Shown here one piece after another: positions 7,817 through 19,100 of a DNA stretch of 33,284 nucleotides. The stretch spans positions 1 through 33,284 of the forward strand of contig JAISFV010000034.1 of assembly GCA_031263445.1 (NCBI GenBank), written 5' to 3'. The DNA is from Synergistaceae bacterium (GTDB lineage: Bacteria > Synergistota > Synergistia > Synergistales > Synergistaceae). How positions within the stretch are numbered: position 1 is the first letter of the stretch; every line of letters starts with the position of its first letter. A program made the translations under genes and the position numbers. The notes beneath the pieces were generated by a model, which saw only the letters and a list, made by a program, of their open reading frames with translations, searched no databases and was not told the DNA's origin.

Positions 7817-8701
7817 CTACTGCTTGAGCGGTTTTCTCAAAAACCACTCGGCCAACAGAGAGCTCGCTACGTAGATGGAGCTGTAGGTGCCGACGCCGAT
7901 CCCCACCAGGAACGCGAAAGCGAGGTTGGAGATGACCTCCCCGCCGAAGAAGAACATCGCCAGCACGGGCAGCAGCGTCGTGAGCGATGTATTGATGGTG
8001 CGCGACAGCGTCTGGTTGACCGAGGTGTTTATGAGGTCGAGTATGCCAACTGAGCGCAACTGCGGCCAGTTCTCGCGGACGCGGTCGAGGACGACTATGG
8101 AGTCATTCAGGGAGTAGCCGATGACGGTGAGGACCGCCGCTATGAACGACGTGGATATCTCCCTCCCCGTGAGGCTGTAGGCGCCTAGCATGATCACGGC
8201 GTCATGGACGAGCGCCAGCACGGCGACGACGCCGAAGCGGAACTGGAAGCGCACAGCCATGTAGATCAGTATGGCCGCTATGGAGACCAGCACTGCGATA
8301 AAGGCCTGCTTGCGCAGTTCCCCGCCTACGACCGGACCCACGTCGTCCACCTGTCTGACGGTGAGCTTTCCGTGTTCTTCCTCAAGCGAGGCCACAATTT
8401 GCCTGCGCAGGGCATCGTCCGAGTCCTGGTAGCGCACCAGCACGTTTTTATCGTCGTAGGCCTGTATCGTGGCCTGTCCCTGTCCGCTCTCCGAGAGGGT
8501 GTTCCTGATATCGGCGACGTCGACCGGGTTGTCGAACTCGATCTGCACCGACACGCCGCCGGTGAAGTCAACGCTGTAGTTGAGGCCCTTCACGGCAAGC
8601 AGCGCCAGGCTCGACAACATGAGGGCCGCGCTTATGGCGATGGCGGCCATGCGGTATTTCATGAATGGCAGGTTGATTTTCGAAACGTTGAAAGTAGCCA
8701 T
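7817..8701 (-). CDS. secF: Protein translocase subunit SecF
   Basis: This 294-residue protein is typical for SecF. It has an N-terminal TM helix, then the hallmark GLNYSVDFTGGVSVQIEF, a periplasmic domain, and five further helices containing AVRFQFRFGVVAVLALVHDA, GYSLNDSIVVLDRVREN and NTSVNQTLSRTINTSLTT. With SecD it uses the proton (or sodium) gradient to pull exported proteins through SecYEG. It is the last gene of yajC-secD-secF, starting 27 bases after the secD stop with GGAGGAG as ribosome binding site. Confidence 0.97.
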   Translation of the reverse strand: MATFNVSKINLPFMKYRMAAIAISAALMLSSLALLAVKGLNYSVDFTGGVSVQIEFDNPVDVADIRNTLSESGQGQATIQAYDDKNVLVRYQDSDDALRRQIVASLEEEHGKLTVRQVDDVGPVVGGELRKQAFIAVLVSIAAILIYMAVRFQFRFGVVAVLALVHDAVIMLGAYSLTGREISTSFIAAVLTVIGYSLNDSIVVLDRVRENWPQLRSVGILDLINTSVNQTLSRTINTSLTTLLPVLAMFFFGGEVISNLAFAFLVGIGVGTYSSIYVASSLLAEWFLRKPLKQ

Positions 8702-8728
8702 GTCTTAAAATCTCCTCCGCAAAGCCCG

Positions 8729-10111
8729 TTAAAGGGCTATGTTCTTCCGCACCCGCAGCATGATCTGCAGGAGCGCGCGCGTCACGATGATGTTGCCGAA
8801 CATCGATGTAAGGACGCCTAGGCTCAGCGTGACCGCGAAGCCGCGGACGGGGCCTGAGCCAAAGTAGAAGAGGACGGCGGCCGCGATGAGCGTGGTGACG
8901 TTGGAGTCGAGTATTACGACGAGAGCCTTGCGGAACCCGGAGTCTAGCGCAGCCATTATCGTCTTCCCTGAGCGGAACTCCTCCCTCATCCGTTCGTAGA
9001 TGAGGATGTTGCCGTCGACGGCCATGCCTATCGTCAGGATGATGCCCCCGATGCCAGGCAGGGTGAGGGTCGTCTTCAGCATGATCATGATGGCGACCAG
9101 CATGAGCATGGAAATTGTCATGGCGATGTCGGCCGCTATGCCCAAAGATCCATAATAGACGAGCATGAACACGACCACCAGCGCTGCCCCTATCAGGCCG
9201 GAACGAATGCCTGAGCGAATGGAGTCCTCTCCCAGGGTAGGCCCTACGGAACGATTCTCCAGAACCTCGACCTCGAAGGGCAGGTTGCCGGCGCGGAGCA
9301 TCACGGACAGCCGGATAGCCTCGTCATATGTGAAGTTCCCCGAAATCTGAGCCTCCCCGCCGCTTATCCTGGCGCGGACCACCGGGGCGGAGATGACGAC
9401 GCCGTCCAGCACGATGGCGATTTGCTTGTCTATGTTGATCGCCGTGGCGTCCTCGAACGCCCTGGCGCCGGCGCTGTTGAACCGCAGCGAGACAGCCGGC
9501 TTTTGCAGCTCGTCCCGCGTCGGCCACGCGTCCGTCAGATCCTTTCCCGTCACGTACAGATCACCCAGCAGGTATACCTCGCCGTTCTCGCCCCTGGCCG
9601 TCATGACGGAATCGTCCGACTTCGCCTTCTCCTCGAACTCCTGAATCCTCAGAACCGACTGCGCGTTGAGGCTGGCGATGTTCTGCAGCGCGCGGTTGTA
9701 GTCCTCGTCGCTTCTGTAATTTTTGCGATCCACAGGCGGCGGCATCGAGGGCCCGGCCTCTGCGACCTGCCTGAACTCCAGCACCGCAGTGCGGCCAAGG
9801 AGCTCCAGCGCCGCGTCAGGATCCTCTACGCCCGGCAGGTCGATCGCTACCCTGTCGCTGCCCTCGCGCTGAATTTGCGGCTCGACTATGCCGTATTGGT
9901 CAATCCTGTTGCGCAAAACCGCCATCAGGCTGTCTATCCCGTCCGATGTCACAGGGGTCTGGTCCGTCCCCTTTGCCAGGAGAATTATATGCGCGCCGCC
10001 CTTGAGGTCGAGCCCGAGCTTTACGCGCCCCTCAATGGGGAACACGGCTAAAAGCGCCAAGATCAGCACGACCGCTATCAAACCCAGTCTTAATTTATCC
10101 CTTCTAAGCAT
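8729..10111 (-). CDS. secD: Protein translocase subunit SecD
   Basis: This 460-residue protein has the D1 motif GLDLKGGAHIILLA after the first TM helix, a large P1 head domain (RNRIDQYGIVEPQIQREGSDRVAIDLPG), the FTYDEAIRLSVMLRAGNLPFEVEVLE segment, and the C-terminal TM bundle with AVDGNILIYERMREE. It is shorter than the proteobacterial type and similar to Gram-positive and Synergistota-like forms. The ATG has GGGAGG 8 bases upstream. It lies between yajC and secF and works in the inner membrane with SecF and YajC. Confidence 0.97.
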   Translation of the reverse strand: MLRRDKLRLGLIAVVLILALLAVFPIEGRVKLGLDLKGGAHIILLAKGTDQTPVTSDGIDSLMAVLRNRIDQYGIVEPQIQREGSDRVAIDLPGVEDPDAALELLGRTAVLEFRQVAEAGPSMPPPVDRKNYRSDEDYNRALQNIASLNAQSVLRIQEFEEKAKSDDSVMTARGENGEVYLLGDLYVTGKDLTDAWPTRDELQKPAVSLRFNSAGARAFEDATAINIDKQIAIVLDGVVISAPVVRARISGGEAQISGNFTYDEAIRLSVMLRAGNLPFEVEVLENRSVGPTLGEDSIRSGIRSGLIGAALVVVFMLVYYGSLGIAADIAMTISMLMLVAIMIMLKTTLTLPGIGGIILTIGMAVDGNILIYERMREEFRSGKTIMAALDSGFRKALVVILDSNVTTLIAAAVLFYFGSGPVRGFAVTLSLGVLTSMFGNIIVTRALLQIMLRVRKNIAL

Positions 10112-10129
10112 TGCATGCGCCTCCCGGAG

Positions 10130-10690
10130 TTACGCCTTGTCAGCTTCGCCCGGGTCGACAGGGGTATCGATCAGGGCTTCGCTTTCGTCTATGGTCACTT
10201 CTTCAGGGGGACGCTTGTCCTCCGCGTCCGGCGCGGCCTCTGTGCCGCTCTCTTCGCCGTTTTTGGCGGCGAGTTCAGCGCCTTCCGGGCGGTCAGCCGC
10301 CGGGCGTCTCTTCTTCTTCCTGGGCCTGAGCGGCTTTTGCTTGTTCCCGGAGACGTCCCGCCGTGCCGTGACGGATGTCTTGAGTATCCGGGCCTTCACG
10401 CCGTCCGCGATCTCAATGACAAAGGAGTCCTCAAGTATGCCAGTGACGCGCCCGAAGAAGCCGCCGGCGCTGATTACCGTGTCGCCCGGGGATATCGATG
10501 ACAGCATCTTCTCGTGTTCCTTCTGTTTTTTCTTCTGGGAGCGCGATGTGAAGAAAAAGAAACCGAGCATGATCAGTACAAAAGGAAGAATGCTTAACCA
10601 ACTGCCCTGTTGCTGCGCGGCGCCGCCCTCGGCGGCATAAGCCGGCAGCGCTCCCTCAAAAAGCCCTGCCAAATCCTGCGGATGCAACAA
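10130..10690 (-). CDS. yajC: Preprotein translocase subunit YajC with long charged tail
   Basis: This is a 186-residue YajC. Residues about 30-50 form the single TM helix (WLSILPFVLIMLGFFFF), followed by the conserved SQKKKQKEHEKMLSSISPGDTVISAGGFFGRVTGI core to about residue 107. The remaining 80 or so residues are a low-complexity charged tail (KKKRRPAADRPEG, then acidic) not found in the usual 85-110 residue protein. The start is TTG (10688-10690) with AGGAGGG (10697-10703) 6 bases away; an adjacent TTG is an alternative. It is the first gene of yajC-secD-secF. Confidence 0.93.
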   Translation of the reverse strand: MLHPQDLAGLFEGALPAYAAEGGAAQQQGSWLSILPFVLIMLGFFFFTSRSQKKKQKEHEKMLSSISPGDTVISAGGFFGRVTGILEDSFVIEIADGVKARILKTSVTARRDVSGNKQKPLRPRKKKRRPAADRPEGAELAAKNGEESGTEAAPDAEDKRPPEEVTIDESEALIDTPVDPGEADKA

Positions 10691-10876
10691 AAAAAACCCT
10701 CCTAGCGGACATTCTGCCCAAATTGATTTAAAAGGCGTCGCGGCCTTTACGCAAACGTGAAATATTTTAACATGATTTTATGGATATTTTACAGGCTCAC
10801 ATGAAAATTTTAAAATGGCGGCTCAGGCGCCCAGGCGCCCTCGGCAGGTACATGCCTGATTTAGAATCGGAATTAT

Positions 10877-10961
10877 GGAATCGCTGATTAAACGTTCCCC
10901 GGGACGACACGGAGCGGATGAAGACGCCCGTTGCGTCCAAAGGTCATTTAATCAGCGATCC
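10877..10961. repeat. Dispersed palindromic repeat, copy 1
   Basis: This 85-base unit has inverted ends GGAATCGCTGATTAAA (10877-10892) and TTTAATCAGCGATCC (10947-10961). The symmetry continues imperfectly into the flanks (TTATGG on the left, CCATTATG on the right). It resembles the unit at 12749-12833 and shares its end with 32586-32601. It contains no open frame. It lies in the yajC-ridA gap, ending 8 bases before the ridA stop codon. Confidence 0.75.
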
Positions 10962-10969
10962 ATTATGTA

Positions 10970-11347
10970 TCACCTGTGGGCTATTGCCTCTATCTCGACG
11001 CTCCCTCCCAGCGGGAGGGCCTTCACGGCGACGCATGAGCGGGCGGGCGGCGACGAGCTGAAAAATTTCGCGTAAACCTCGTTCACCGTCTTGAAGTCGG
11101 ACATGTCCGTCAAAAATATGAGCGACTTGACGACGTCCGACATATCCAGCCCTTGCGATTCAAGGATCGCCTTCACGTTCAAAAGTGACCGTTCCGCCTG
11201 AGAGGCCGTGTCCGGCCCGGCCAGAGCGCCCGTGGCCGGATCCAGTCCGAGCTGGCCGGAGCAGTAGAGGAAATCCCCCGCCCAGACGGCCTGGCTGTAC
11301 GGGCCTACAGCCGCCGGCGCGTCAGCCGTCGATACTGTCTTTTTCAT
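10970..11347 (-). CDS. ridA: RidA/YjgF-family enamine/imine deaminase
   Basis: This 125-residue protein has the full RidA length. Visible marks are APAAVGPYSQAVWAG near the N-terminus, CSGQLGLDPATG, and the active-site arginine in PARSCVAVKALPLGGSVEIEAIA. RidA hydrolyses reactive 2-aminoacrylate and other enamines formed by PLP enzymes, preventing damage to transaminases. It starts 16 bases after the eno stop and is probably co-transcribed with it. An AAGGGGG lies about 12 bases before the ATG. Confidence 0.95.
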   Translation of the reverse strand: MKKTVSTADAPAAVGPYSQAVWAGDFLYCSGQLGLDPATGALAGPDTASQAERSLLNVKAILESQGLDMSDVVKSLIFLTDMSDFKTVNEVYAKFFSSSPPARSCVAVKALPLGGSVEIEAIAHR

Positions 11348-11363
11348 GTCCGCGTCAGCCCCC

Positions 11364-12671
<1,308 letters not shown>

Positions 12672-12748
12672 TCAAAGAATTTATAGTCCATAACCTCTCT
12701 GTGTGACTATTGAGCCGTTTCATGCAATTAATGGCCATATTTTTTTAA

Positions 12749-12833
12749 GGAATCGCTGATTAAATGTCCTCCTAAGCGAAATGAGGCAGACGGAGATGCC
12801 CGTCGCGGCAGAGGTCATTTGACCGTCGGTTCC
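12749..12833. repeat. Dispersed palindromic repeat, copy 2, overlapping rqcP
   Basis: The left end GGAATCGCTGATTAAA (12749-12764) is identical to copy 1. The interior GCCCGT-GCG block and AGGTCATTT also match copy 1. The right end is degenerate (TTTGACCGTCGGTTCC, 12818-12833) and runs into the 3' end of rqcP, whose stop codon (12815-12817) lies within the repeat. Confidence 0.7.
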
Positions 12834-13108
12834 ATGCCCCAGGGGTTTTCGTCAGGGGCGAGCCTTCTCTCCGCCGTGACTGCCGCGCACGGGGCGCCGC
12901 GTTTTATCTCGCGCTCGTCCGTCGTGAGGACGCTGGCTGATAGCACCCGCCTCGGATAGGCTACCTCTATGCTGTCCCCGCTCTGGACGACTGAGGAGGG
13001 CTTCGCCGCCCTCCCGTTCAGACGCACGGCCCCCACCTCGGTCATCTCCTTCGCCGCCGCCCTCCTCTTGACCAGGCGGGAGAGTTTCAGGAATTTGTCG
13101 ATGCGCAT
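12815..13108 (-). CDS. rqcP: S4-domain RNA-binding protein, RqcP/Hsp15 type
   Basis: This 97-residue protein opens with the S4 domain MRIDKFLKLSRLVKRRAAAKEM, EVGAVRLNGRAAKPSSVVQSGDSIEV, as in Bacillus RqcP (YabO) and E. coli Hsp15 (HslR). These proteins bind the 50S subunit carrying a peptidyl-tRNA and support rescue of stalled ribosomes. The gene starts 9 bases after the rpoD stop and is likely in the same operon. The last residues (EPTVK) and the stop codon fall inside a dispersed repeat, so the original C-terminus may have been altered. The family call is firm; the specific role in quality control is inferred. Confidence 0.85.
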   Translation of the reverse strand: MRIDKFLKLSRLVKRRAAAKEMTEVGAVRLNGRAAKPSSVVQSGDSIEVAYPRRVLSASVLTTDEREIKRGAPCAAVTAERRLAPDENPWGMEPTVK

Positions 13109-13117
13109 CGGCCGGCG

Positions 13118-14302
13118 CTAGTCCAGAAAATCCTTCAGCCTTCTGCTGCGGCTGGGGTGGCGCAGTTTGCGGAGGGCCTTGGCCTCGATTTGCCTGATGC
13201 GCTCCCTCGTTACGCCAAAACGCTTGCCCACGTCCTCTAGCGTGTGCGCGTGCCCGTCCTCCAAGCCGAAGCGCAGCCTCAGCACTTCTCGCTCCCGCTC
13301 GCTCAGGTCCTCCAGCATCTCCTCCAACTGCTCGCGGAGGATCATGCTCGCCGCGACTTCTTCCGGGTTCGGCATGTCCTTGTCCTCGAGGAAATCGCCC
13401 AACTGGCTGTCCTCTTCCTCGCCGATCGGCGTTTCGAGGGAGACTGGTTCCTGCGCTATGCGCTGAATCTCCTCCACCCGGTCGGACGATATCTCCATCT
13501 CGGCGGCTATCTCGTCAGCGGTCGGCTCCCTGCCGAGGCGCTGGACGAGCTGGCGCGATATGCGGATCAGCTTGTTGATCGTCTCGACCATGTGCACAGG
13601 TATCCTTATCGTCCGCGCCTGGTCCGCTATGGCGCGGGTGATCGCCTGCCTGATCCACCATGTGGCGTAAGTGCTGAACTTGAAGCCCTTCTGGTAGTCG
13701 AATTTCTCCACGGCCCTGATGAGCCCGAGGTTGCCCTCCTGTATGAGATCCAGGAAGAGCATCCCCCGCCCGATGTACTTCTTGGCGATGCTAACGACGA
13801 GGCGCAGGTTGGCGTCCACGAGGTGGGTCTTCGCCACGGGATCCCCCGCCTCCACGCCCTTCGCCAGCGCGACTTCCTCGTCGGCGGTGAGGAGGGATAT
13901 CTTGCCTATCTCGCGGAGGTACATCCGGACCGGGTCCGACAGGGGCAGCTCTTCCAAGGGCGTAGTGTCGTCAGCGTTCGTGACGAGCGGAAGCACGTCC
14001 TCCTCCATGTCGTCCTTGGCCTTCGGCTCGTCAACTACGTCTATGCCGAGTTCCATTATATTGAGGTAGATATTGTCGAGTATCTCGGCGGACAGGATCT
14101 CCTTGGGCAGCCTCTTCTCGATGTCCTCGTAGGTGACGAAGCCCTTCTCCCTGCCAGTGTGGAGGAGATCCCTTATGCTGTCTATGTAGTCCATCATCTC
14201 CTCGGCCGGCATCTCCTGCCCTGATGAGGCGGCTGACGTTTCCTGTTCCTGGTCAGGTTCCTGATCCGTAACGCTTGCCTTGTCCTTTTCGTCCTCTTCC
14301 AT
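13118..14302 (-). CDS. rpoD: RNA polymerase primary sigma factor RpoD/SigA
   Basis: This group 1 sigma factor of about 394 residues has region 1.1 ([16 protein letters not shown]), 1.2 ([21 protein letters not shown]), region 2 with the -10-recognition and melting helix ([17 protein letters not shown]), region 3 and region 4 ([32 protein letters not shown]). It lacks the long insertion of proteobacterial RpoD. ATG 14300-14302 has GGAGG at 5 bases. An ATG at 14327-14329 in the same frame, with AGGAG at 9 bases, would add 9 residues. It lies between dnaG and rqcP, the usual macromolecular-synthesis arrangement, but rpsU is absent here. Confidence 0.97.
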   Translation of the reverse strand: MEEDEKDKASVTDQEPDQEQETSAASSGQEMPAEEMMDYIDSIRDLLHTGREKGFVTYEDIEKRLPKEILSAEILDNIYLNIMELGIDVVDEPKAKDDMEEDVLPLVTNADDTTPLEELPLSDPVRMYLREIGKISLLTADEEVALAKGVEAGDPVAKTHLVDANLRLVVSIAKKYIGRGMLFLDLIQEGNLGLIRAVEKFDYQKGFKFSTYATWWIRQAITRAIADQARTIRIPVHMVETINKLIRISRQLVQRLGREPTADEIAAEMEISSDRVEEIQRIAQEPVSLETPIGEEEDSQLGDFLEDKDMPNPEEVAASMILREQLEEMLEDLSEREREVLRLRFGLEDGHAHTLEDVGKRFGVTRERIRQIEAKALRKLRHPSRSRRLKDFLD

Positions 14303-14333
14303 GTAATCCTCCCTCCCCTGGGGAATCATACGC

Positions 14334-16100
14334 TCACGCTCCTATGTTTCCCTTGATTTTTTTCGCGAGACCGTCCTTTTCCGCTATCTCGCCATTTGTC
14401 GCCTCTCCTTTGAGGCATTTTCCCGTCAGCTCGTCGTAGCGCCGCTTGAGGGCCATCATCCGGATCTCCTCTATCATCTTAGGGGCGTGATCCGCTCCGA
14501 TGCCGCCTTCCGCCAGTACGGCGTCGCCCCTGGCCAGCCGTCCCGGGCAGTTGGTCTCGCCGAGCGACCTCCACCGGCGCTCGAGTTCTTCCGGCGACTC
14601 GCCGGACAGAAGCGCCGACACTACCCCGGCGACAGCCTCGTCGGCCAGGAATGGAACCACGTCCCCCTGGCTCAGGCGCGAACGCAGTCCTGCGTCATGC
14701 CAGAGGATGCTGCATACGGCACACTCAAGATCGGCGGCCTTTGACCTGCCCCTTCCCTCGTTATTGGTGCCGCTGTCTATATATACGCTGGCACCGTCCC
14801 CGGTGCCTTCTGCGTAAATTGCTGATTTCGATCCCGCGCCCTTCCTCCTGCGAAGCTCGATCTCCTTCTCCAGTTGATGCTGCAGGGCGCCGAAGCCCTC
14901 GGCTATCTTCGGCATATAGGGCTGTACATCAAGCGCTTCGAGCGACGCCAGCCCGTTCAGCACGTCCTCCTTGGCCGCCCTGCCTGCGCCAGGCGTCCTC
15001 ATGTCCTTCCGTCGGATGAAGACGTGATAGAGCGGCAGCGGCAGCGCGTTTTTCAACAGCGACTCGAAAAGGGCCGCCCCTCCTTCGCCGGAGAGCAGGT
15101 CGTCCGGATCCTTGCCATGCGACAGCGAGACGACCCTGACATCGACGCCCTTGCGCGCCAGGACGTACATGCCTCTGACAGAGGCATCCTGCCCCGCGCC
15201 GTCGGAGTCGTAAGCGATGTAGCAGAGGTCTGTGAAGCGCTTTATGAGAGCGGCCTGTTCCTCGGTGAGCGACGTACCCAGGGACGCCACCGCTTCGGTG
15301 AAGCCGGACAAATGGCACCTGATGGCGTCCATGTATCCCTCGGTCAGGATGGCCCTGCCCCGCTCGCGGATCGTCTTTTTCGCGGCATACATGAGGTAGA
15401 GCAACTTGCGCTTGTTAAACAGGCTGCCCTCCGGGCTGTTCACGTACTTCGCGCCCTGGCCGTCTATCAGCCTCCCGCCGAAGCCCCTGATATGCCCCAT
15501 CTCGTCGCGCACCGGGAAGATCACCCTGCCTCGGAACCTGTCGTAGAGGCCCTTTTCACCCTGTCCGGCCAGCCCGGCACCGATTATGTCCGCGTCAGGG
15601 TATCCCGCCGCCCTCATGTGCGAGAGGAGCGCGTCCCAGGACTGCGGGCTCCAGCCGAGACCGAAGCGCGTCTGCTCCTCCTTGCCGAGGCCTCTCCTTT
15701 CGAGGTAGAGGCGTGGCGCCTCCCCTCCGCTGCCCAGGAGGGATTTTTCGAAAAACACCTCCGCCGCCTCTAAGACAGGGCCTGTCTCTTTCCGCTTCTC
15801 CGCGCCGCGCGGGGCTGCCTTGGAGAGCTGCACCCCCGCCCGCCTTGCGAGCTGATCCAGCGCCTCGCGGAAGGACAGCCCCTCTATTTCCATGAGGAAC
15901 GTGAAGGCGTCTCCGCCCTTGCCGCAGCCGAAGCAGTGAAACGTCTGGCGGTCCTGGGACACTATGAAAGAGGGCGTCTTTTCGCTGTGGAACGGGCAGA
16001 GTCCCTTCAGCGAGCCGCCGGCCCTCCGCAGTTGGACGTAGTCGCCTATCAGCTCCGCTATGTCGATGCGGCTCTTTACATCGCTAACGTCGTCGGACAT
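14334..16100 (-). CDS. dnaG: DNA primase DnaG
   Basis: This 588-residue protein begins with the CHC2 zinc-binding domain (Cys35, His38, Cys56, Cys59: [13 protein letters not shown] ... [10 protein letters not shown]). It continues with the catalytic N-terminal core ([21 protein letters not shown]) and the Toprim motifs ([19 protein letters not shown]). The last 150 or so residues form the helicase-interacting region and are weakly conserved. It makes RNA primers at the replication fork. The gene starts 9 bases after the carB stop and ends just before rpoD. Confidence 0.97.
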   Translation of the reverse strand: MSDDVSDVKSRIDIAELIGDYVQLRRAGGSLKGLCPFHSEKTPSFIVSQDRQTFHCFGCGKGGDAFTFLMEIEGLSFREALDQLARRAGVQLSKAAPRGAEKRKETGPVLEAAEVFFEKSLLGSGGEAPRLYLERRGLGKEEQTRFGLGWSPQSWDALLSHMRAAGYPDADIIGAGLAGQGEKGLYDRFRGRVIFPVRDEMGHIRGFGGRLIDGQGAKYVNSPEGSLFNKRKLLYLMYAAKKTIRERGRAILTEGYMDAIRCHLSGFTEAVASLGTSLTEEQAALIKRFTDLCYIAYDSDGAGQDASVRGMYVLARKGVDVRVVSLSHGKDPDDLLSGEGGAALFESLLKNALPLPLYHVFIRRKDMRTPGAGRAAKEDVLNGLASLEALDVQPYMPKIAEGFGALQHQLEKEIELRRRKGAGSKSAIYAEGTGDGASVYIDSGTNNEGRGRSKAADLECAVCSILWHDAGLRSRLSQGDVVPFLADEAVAGVVSALLSGESPEELERRWRSLGETNCPGRLARGDAVLAEGGIGADHAPKMIEEIRMMALKRRYDELTGKCLKGEATNGEIAEKDGLAKKIKGNIGA

Positions 16101-16109
16101 GCGGCCCGC

Positions 16110-19100
16110 TCATATCTCCACTTCGCCCTCGAATACCTTGTGAACCCTGCAGTCGAGGATGACCTCGCTGCTGGAGTAATCTACTGTCATCTCGCCGCCG
16201 TTCTGGATCACGCGCACCGGTAGCCGCCGCGCGCAAAAACCGTTCTCGACGGCTGCCACGACGGCCGCGCAGGCGCCGCTGCCAGATGCCGGCGTCTCGC
16301 CGTCCCCGCGCTCCCATATCCTCATCCTGAGCGTGTTTTCGTCCAGCACCTGCACGAACTCTACGTTCGCCCTGTTTGGGAATATGGGCGCCCTCTCTAT
16401 CAGGGATCCGATCGTCCCGACGGGCGTTTTTTCCAGGTTGTCGCAGAACAGGACGCAGTGAGGGCTGCCCATGGAAACGCAGGTGATGGAAAAAATTTCC
16501 GGGCCGATGTCGACGACGCGGCCCAAAATCTTTTCGCCGGGGAGGTTCACAGGTATCGACCGCGGGTCGAAGTTCGGCGTGCCGAGATTCACCCTGCCCG
16601 AAACCGCCACCCCGTATCGCGTGTGGAGTTCGAGCCGCCTCACGCCGCTCTGCGTCTCCACCGTGATCGCCCCTGGGTTTTCCGCGAGGCCCTTTTCGTA
16701 GAGGTACTTTCCGACACAGGCCACGGCGGAGGCACTCATCAGCCCCTCGCTGCCGTCCGTGTTGAAGAGCCTCATCCTGGCGTCCGCGAGATCGGAGCCG
16801 CAGATCATGACGACGCCGTGCCCGCCCACGCCGAAGTGGCGGTCGCCCAGCATGATGGAGAGGGACTCAGGCGAGCTGATGCTCTGGCCTGTCCCGCCCA
16901 GGCAGTCGAAGTAGAGGTCGTCCTTGCCGCAACTGTGCATCTTGCAGAAGCGGAGGGTCTTCTTGGCCGTGCGCATGTCGTTGATGTTCACCAGCTCTAT
17001 GTTCTCCTCGCTGTAGCGGCTCTTCAGGCTCTCCGCCACTGCCCTGGCCGTGTCTATGGACGTGAGGCACGGGATCCCCAGCCTCGTGGCGAGCGCCCGG
17101 ATCTGCGCGCTCTCTCTGGCCGGATCCCGCCCGCGCTTCGACGTCGAGACCACGTACCTGGCCTTGCCGCTTTCGAGCAGCGTCATGGCGTTGTCGCAGG
17201 CCTCGCTGATCTTGTGTATGACTATGGGCTGGAGCCCGGCGCGTGAGAGCGCCAAAGCCGTCCCCCTCGTCGCGTAGATCGTGAAGCCCAGCGCGGCGTA
17301 TTTCTTGGCGACCTCGACTATCTCCGGCTTGTCGTCGTCGCGGACGGTAAACAGGACGCCGCCGCCCCGCTCCAGCTTATAGCCCGCTGCGGCCAGCCCC
17401 TTATACATCGCTTCTTCGAGCGTCTTGCCTATGCCCAGGACCTCGCCTGTGGACTTCATCTCGGGGCCGAGCTGGGCATCGACGCCCAATAGCTTCTCGA
17501 ACGAGAACACGGGAACCTTCACGGCGGTGTACGGGACTAGCCCGTATAGCCCCGTCCCGTACCCCATGCCAGCCAGCCGCTCTCCGAGCATGGCGCGGGT
17601 AGCCAGCTCGACGAGCGGCACCCCTGTCACCTTGCTGATATACGGGACGGTGCGAGAGGCCCTGGGGTTTACCTCTATCACGTACAATTCGCCCTCGTGC
17701 ACGATGTACTGGACGTTTATAAGCCCCTTCATGTTCATGGCCCGCGCCATCTTGGCGGTGTGATCCACGACCCGCGCGATCAGGCCGTCCTCGATGTTTA
17801 GCGCAGGGTACACGGCGATGGAGTCCCCGGAGTGGATGCCTGTCCTCTCGACGTGTTCCATTATGCCTGGTATCAATATGTCCCGCCCGTCGCAAACGGC
17901 GTCCACCTCGATCTCTATTCCTCTCAGGTACTTGTCGATCAAAACGGGGGCTTCGATTCCCTCCGAGAGGATCATGTCCATGTACTCGCCCAGGTCGTCG
18001 TCCGAGAAGGCGATGGTCATGTTCTGCCCGCCCAGTACGTAGGAAGGGCGCACCAGCACGGGGTACTCCAGACGGTTGGCCACGGCCATGGCTTCGTCCT
18101 TTGTCCGCACCGTCCCGCCAGCCGGCCGGAGTATGCTCAGTTCCCCGAGCATTGAGTCGAAGCGCTCCCTGTCCTCCGCTAGGTCGATGCTGTCGAACGG
18201 GGCGCCGATGATGTCATACCCGTTTTTGTGGAGAAACCCAGCCAGCTTTATGGCCGTCTGCCCCCCGTAGGCGACGACGACACCGACAGGGCGCTCCAGT
18301 TCGAGGATGTCACGGACGTCCTCCGGCGCGAGCGGCTCGAAGTAGAGGCGGTCGGCCGTGTCGAAATCGGTGGAGACGGTCTCGGGGTTGTTGTTTATCA
18401 TCACGACCTCGTAGCCGAGCCGCTTCAGGACGCTGACGCAGTGGACGCTCGAGTAGTCGAACTCTATGCCCTGGCCTATGCGGATAGGCCCTGAGCCTAA
18501 GACCACTACGGTTCCCCTGCCCTTGTCCCTGGCTATGACCTCTTCCGCCTCGCTGCTCCCGTCGTGCGTCGCGTAGAAGTACGGCGTGACGGCGGCGAAC
18601 TCCCCGGCGCACGTGTCCACCATCTTGTATGAGGCGGGCAGGTGGCGTTTTACGGCGCGGCCCGAGATCTTTTCGAGAACGGCGTCCGGGTAGCCCAGGC
18701 GCTTGCCCTCCCTGTACGCGGCGTCAGAGAGGCCGTCCGCCCGCAGCCTGGCCTCGTACTCCGCCAGGCCGCGTAGCTTGTCCAGATACCACAGGTCAAT
18801 CTTCGTTATCTCATGGATTTCCTCGCATGAGACGCCCCTGCGGAGCGCCTCGAAGATCTGGAACAGCCTCTCGTCCGTCGCGGTCCCGATAGAGCATAGC
18901 AGCTCTTCGTCAGGGCAATTTTCCAGCTTTGAGAGGAAAAGCGTCTGCTGGTGTATCTCAGCCCCTCGGACGGCCTTCATGAGAGCGGCCTCGAAGCTCG
19001 TGGCGAGCGACATGACCTCGCCGGTGGCCTTCATCTGGGTGCCGATCATGCGCGGCGCGCCCGAAAATTTGTCGAACGGCCAGCGCGGGAACTTGAGGGC

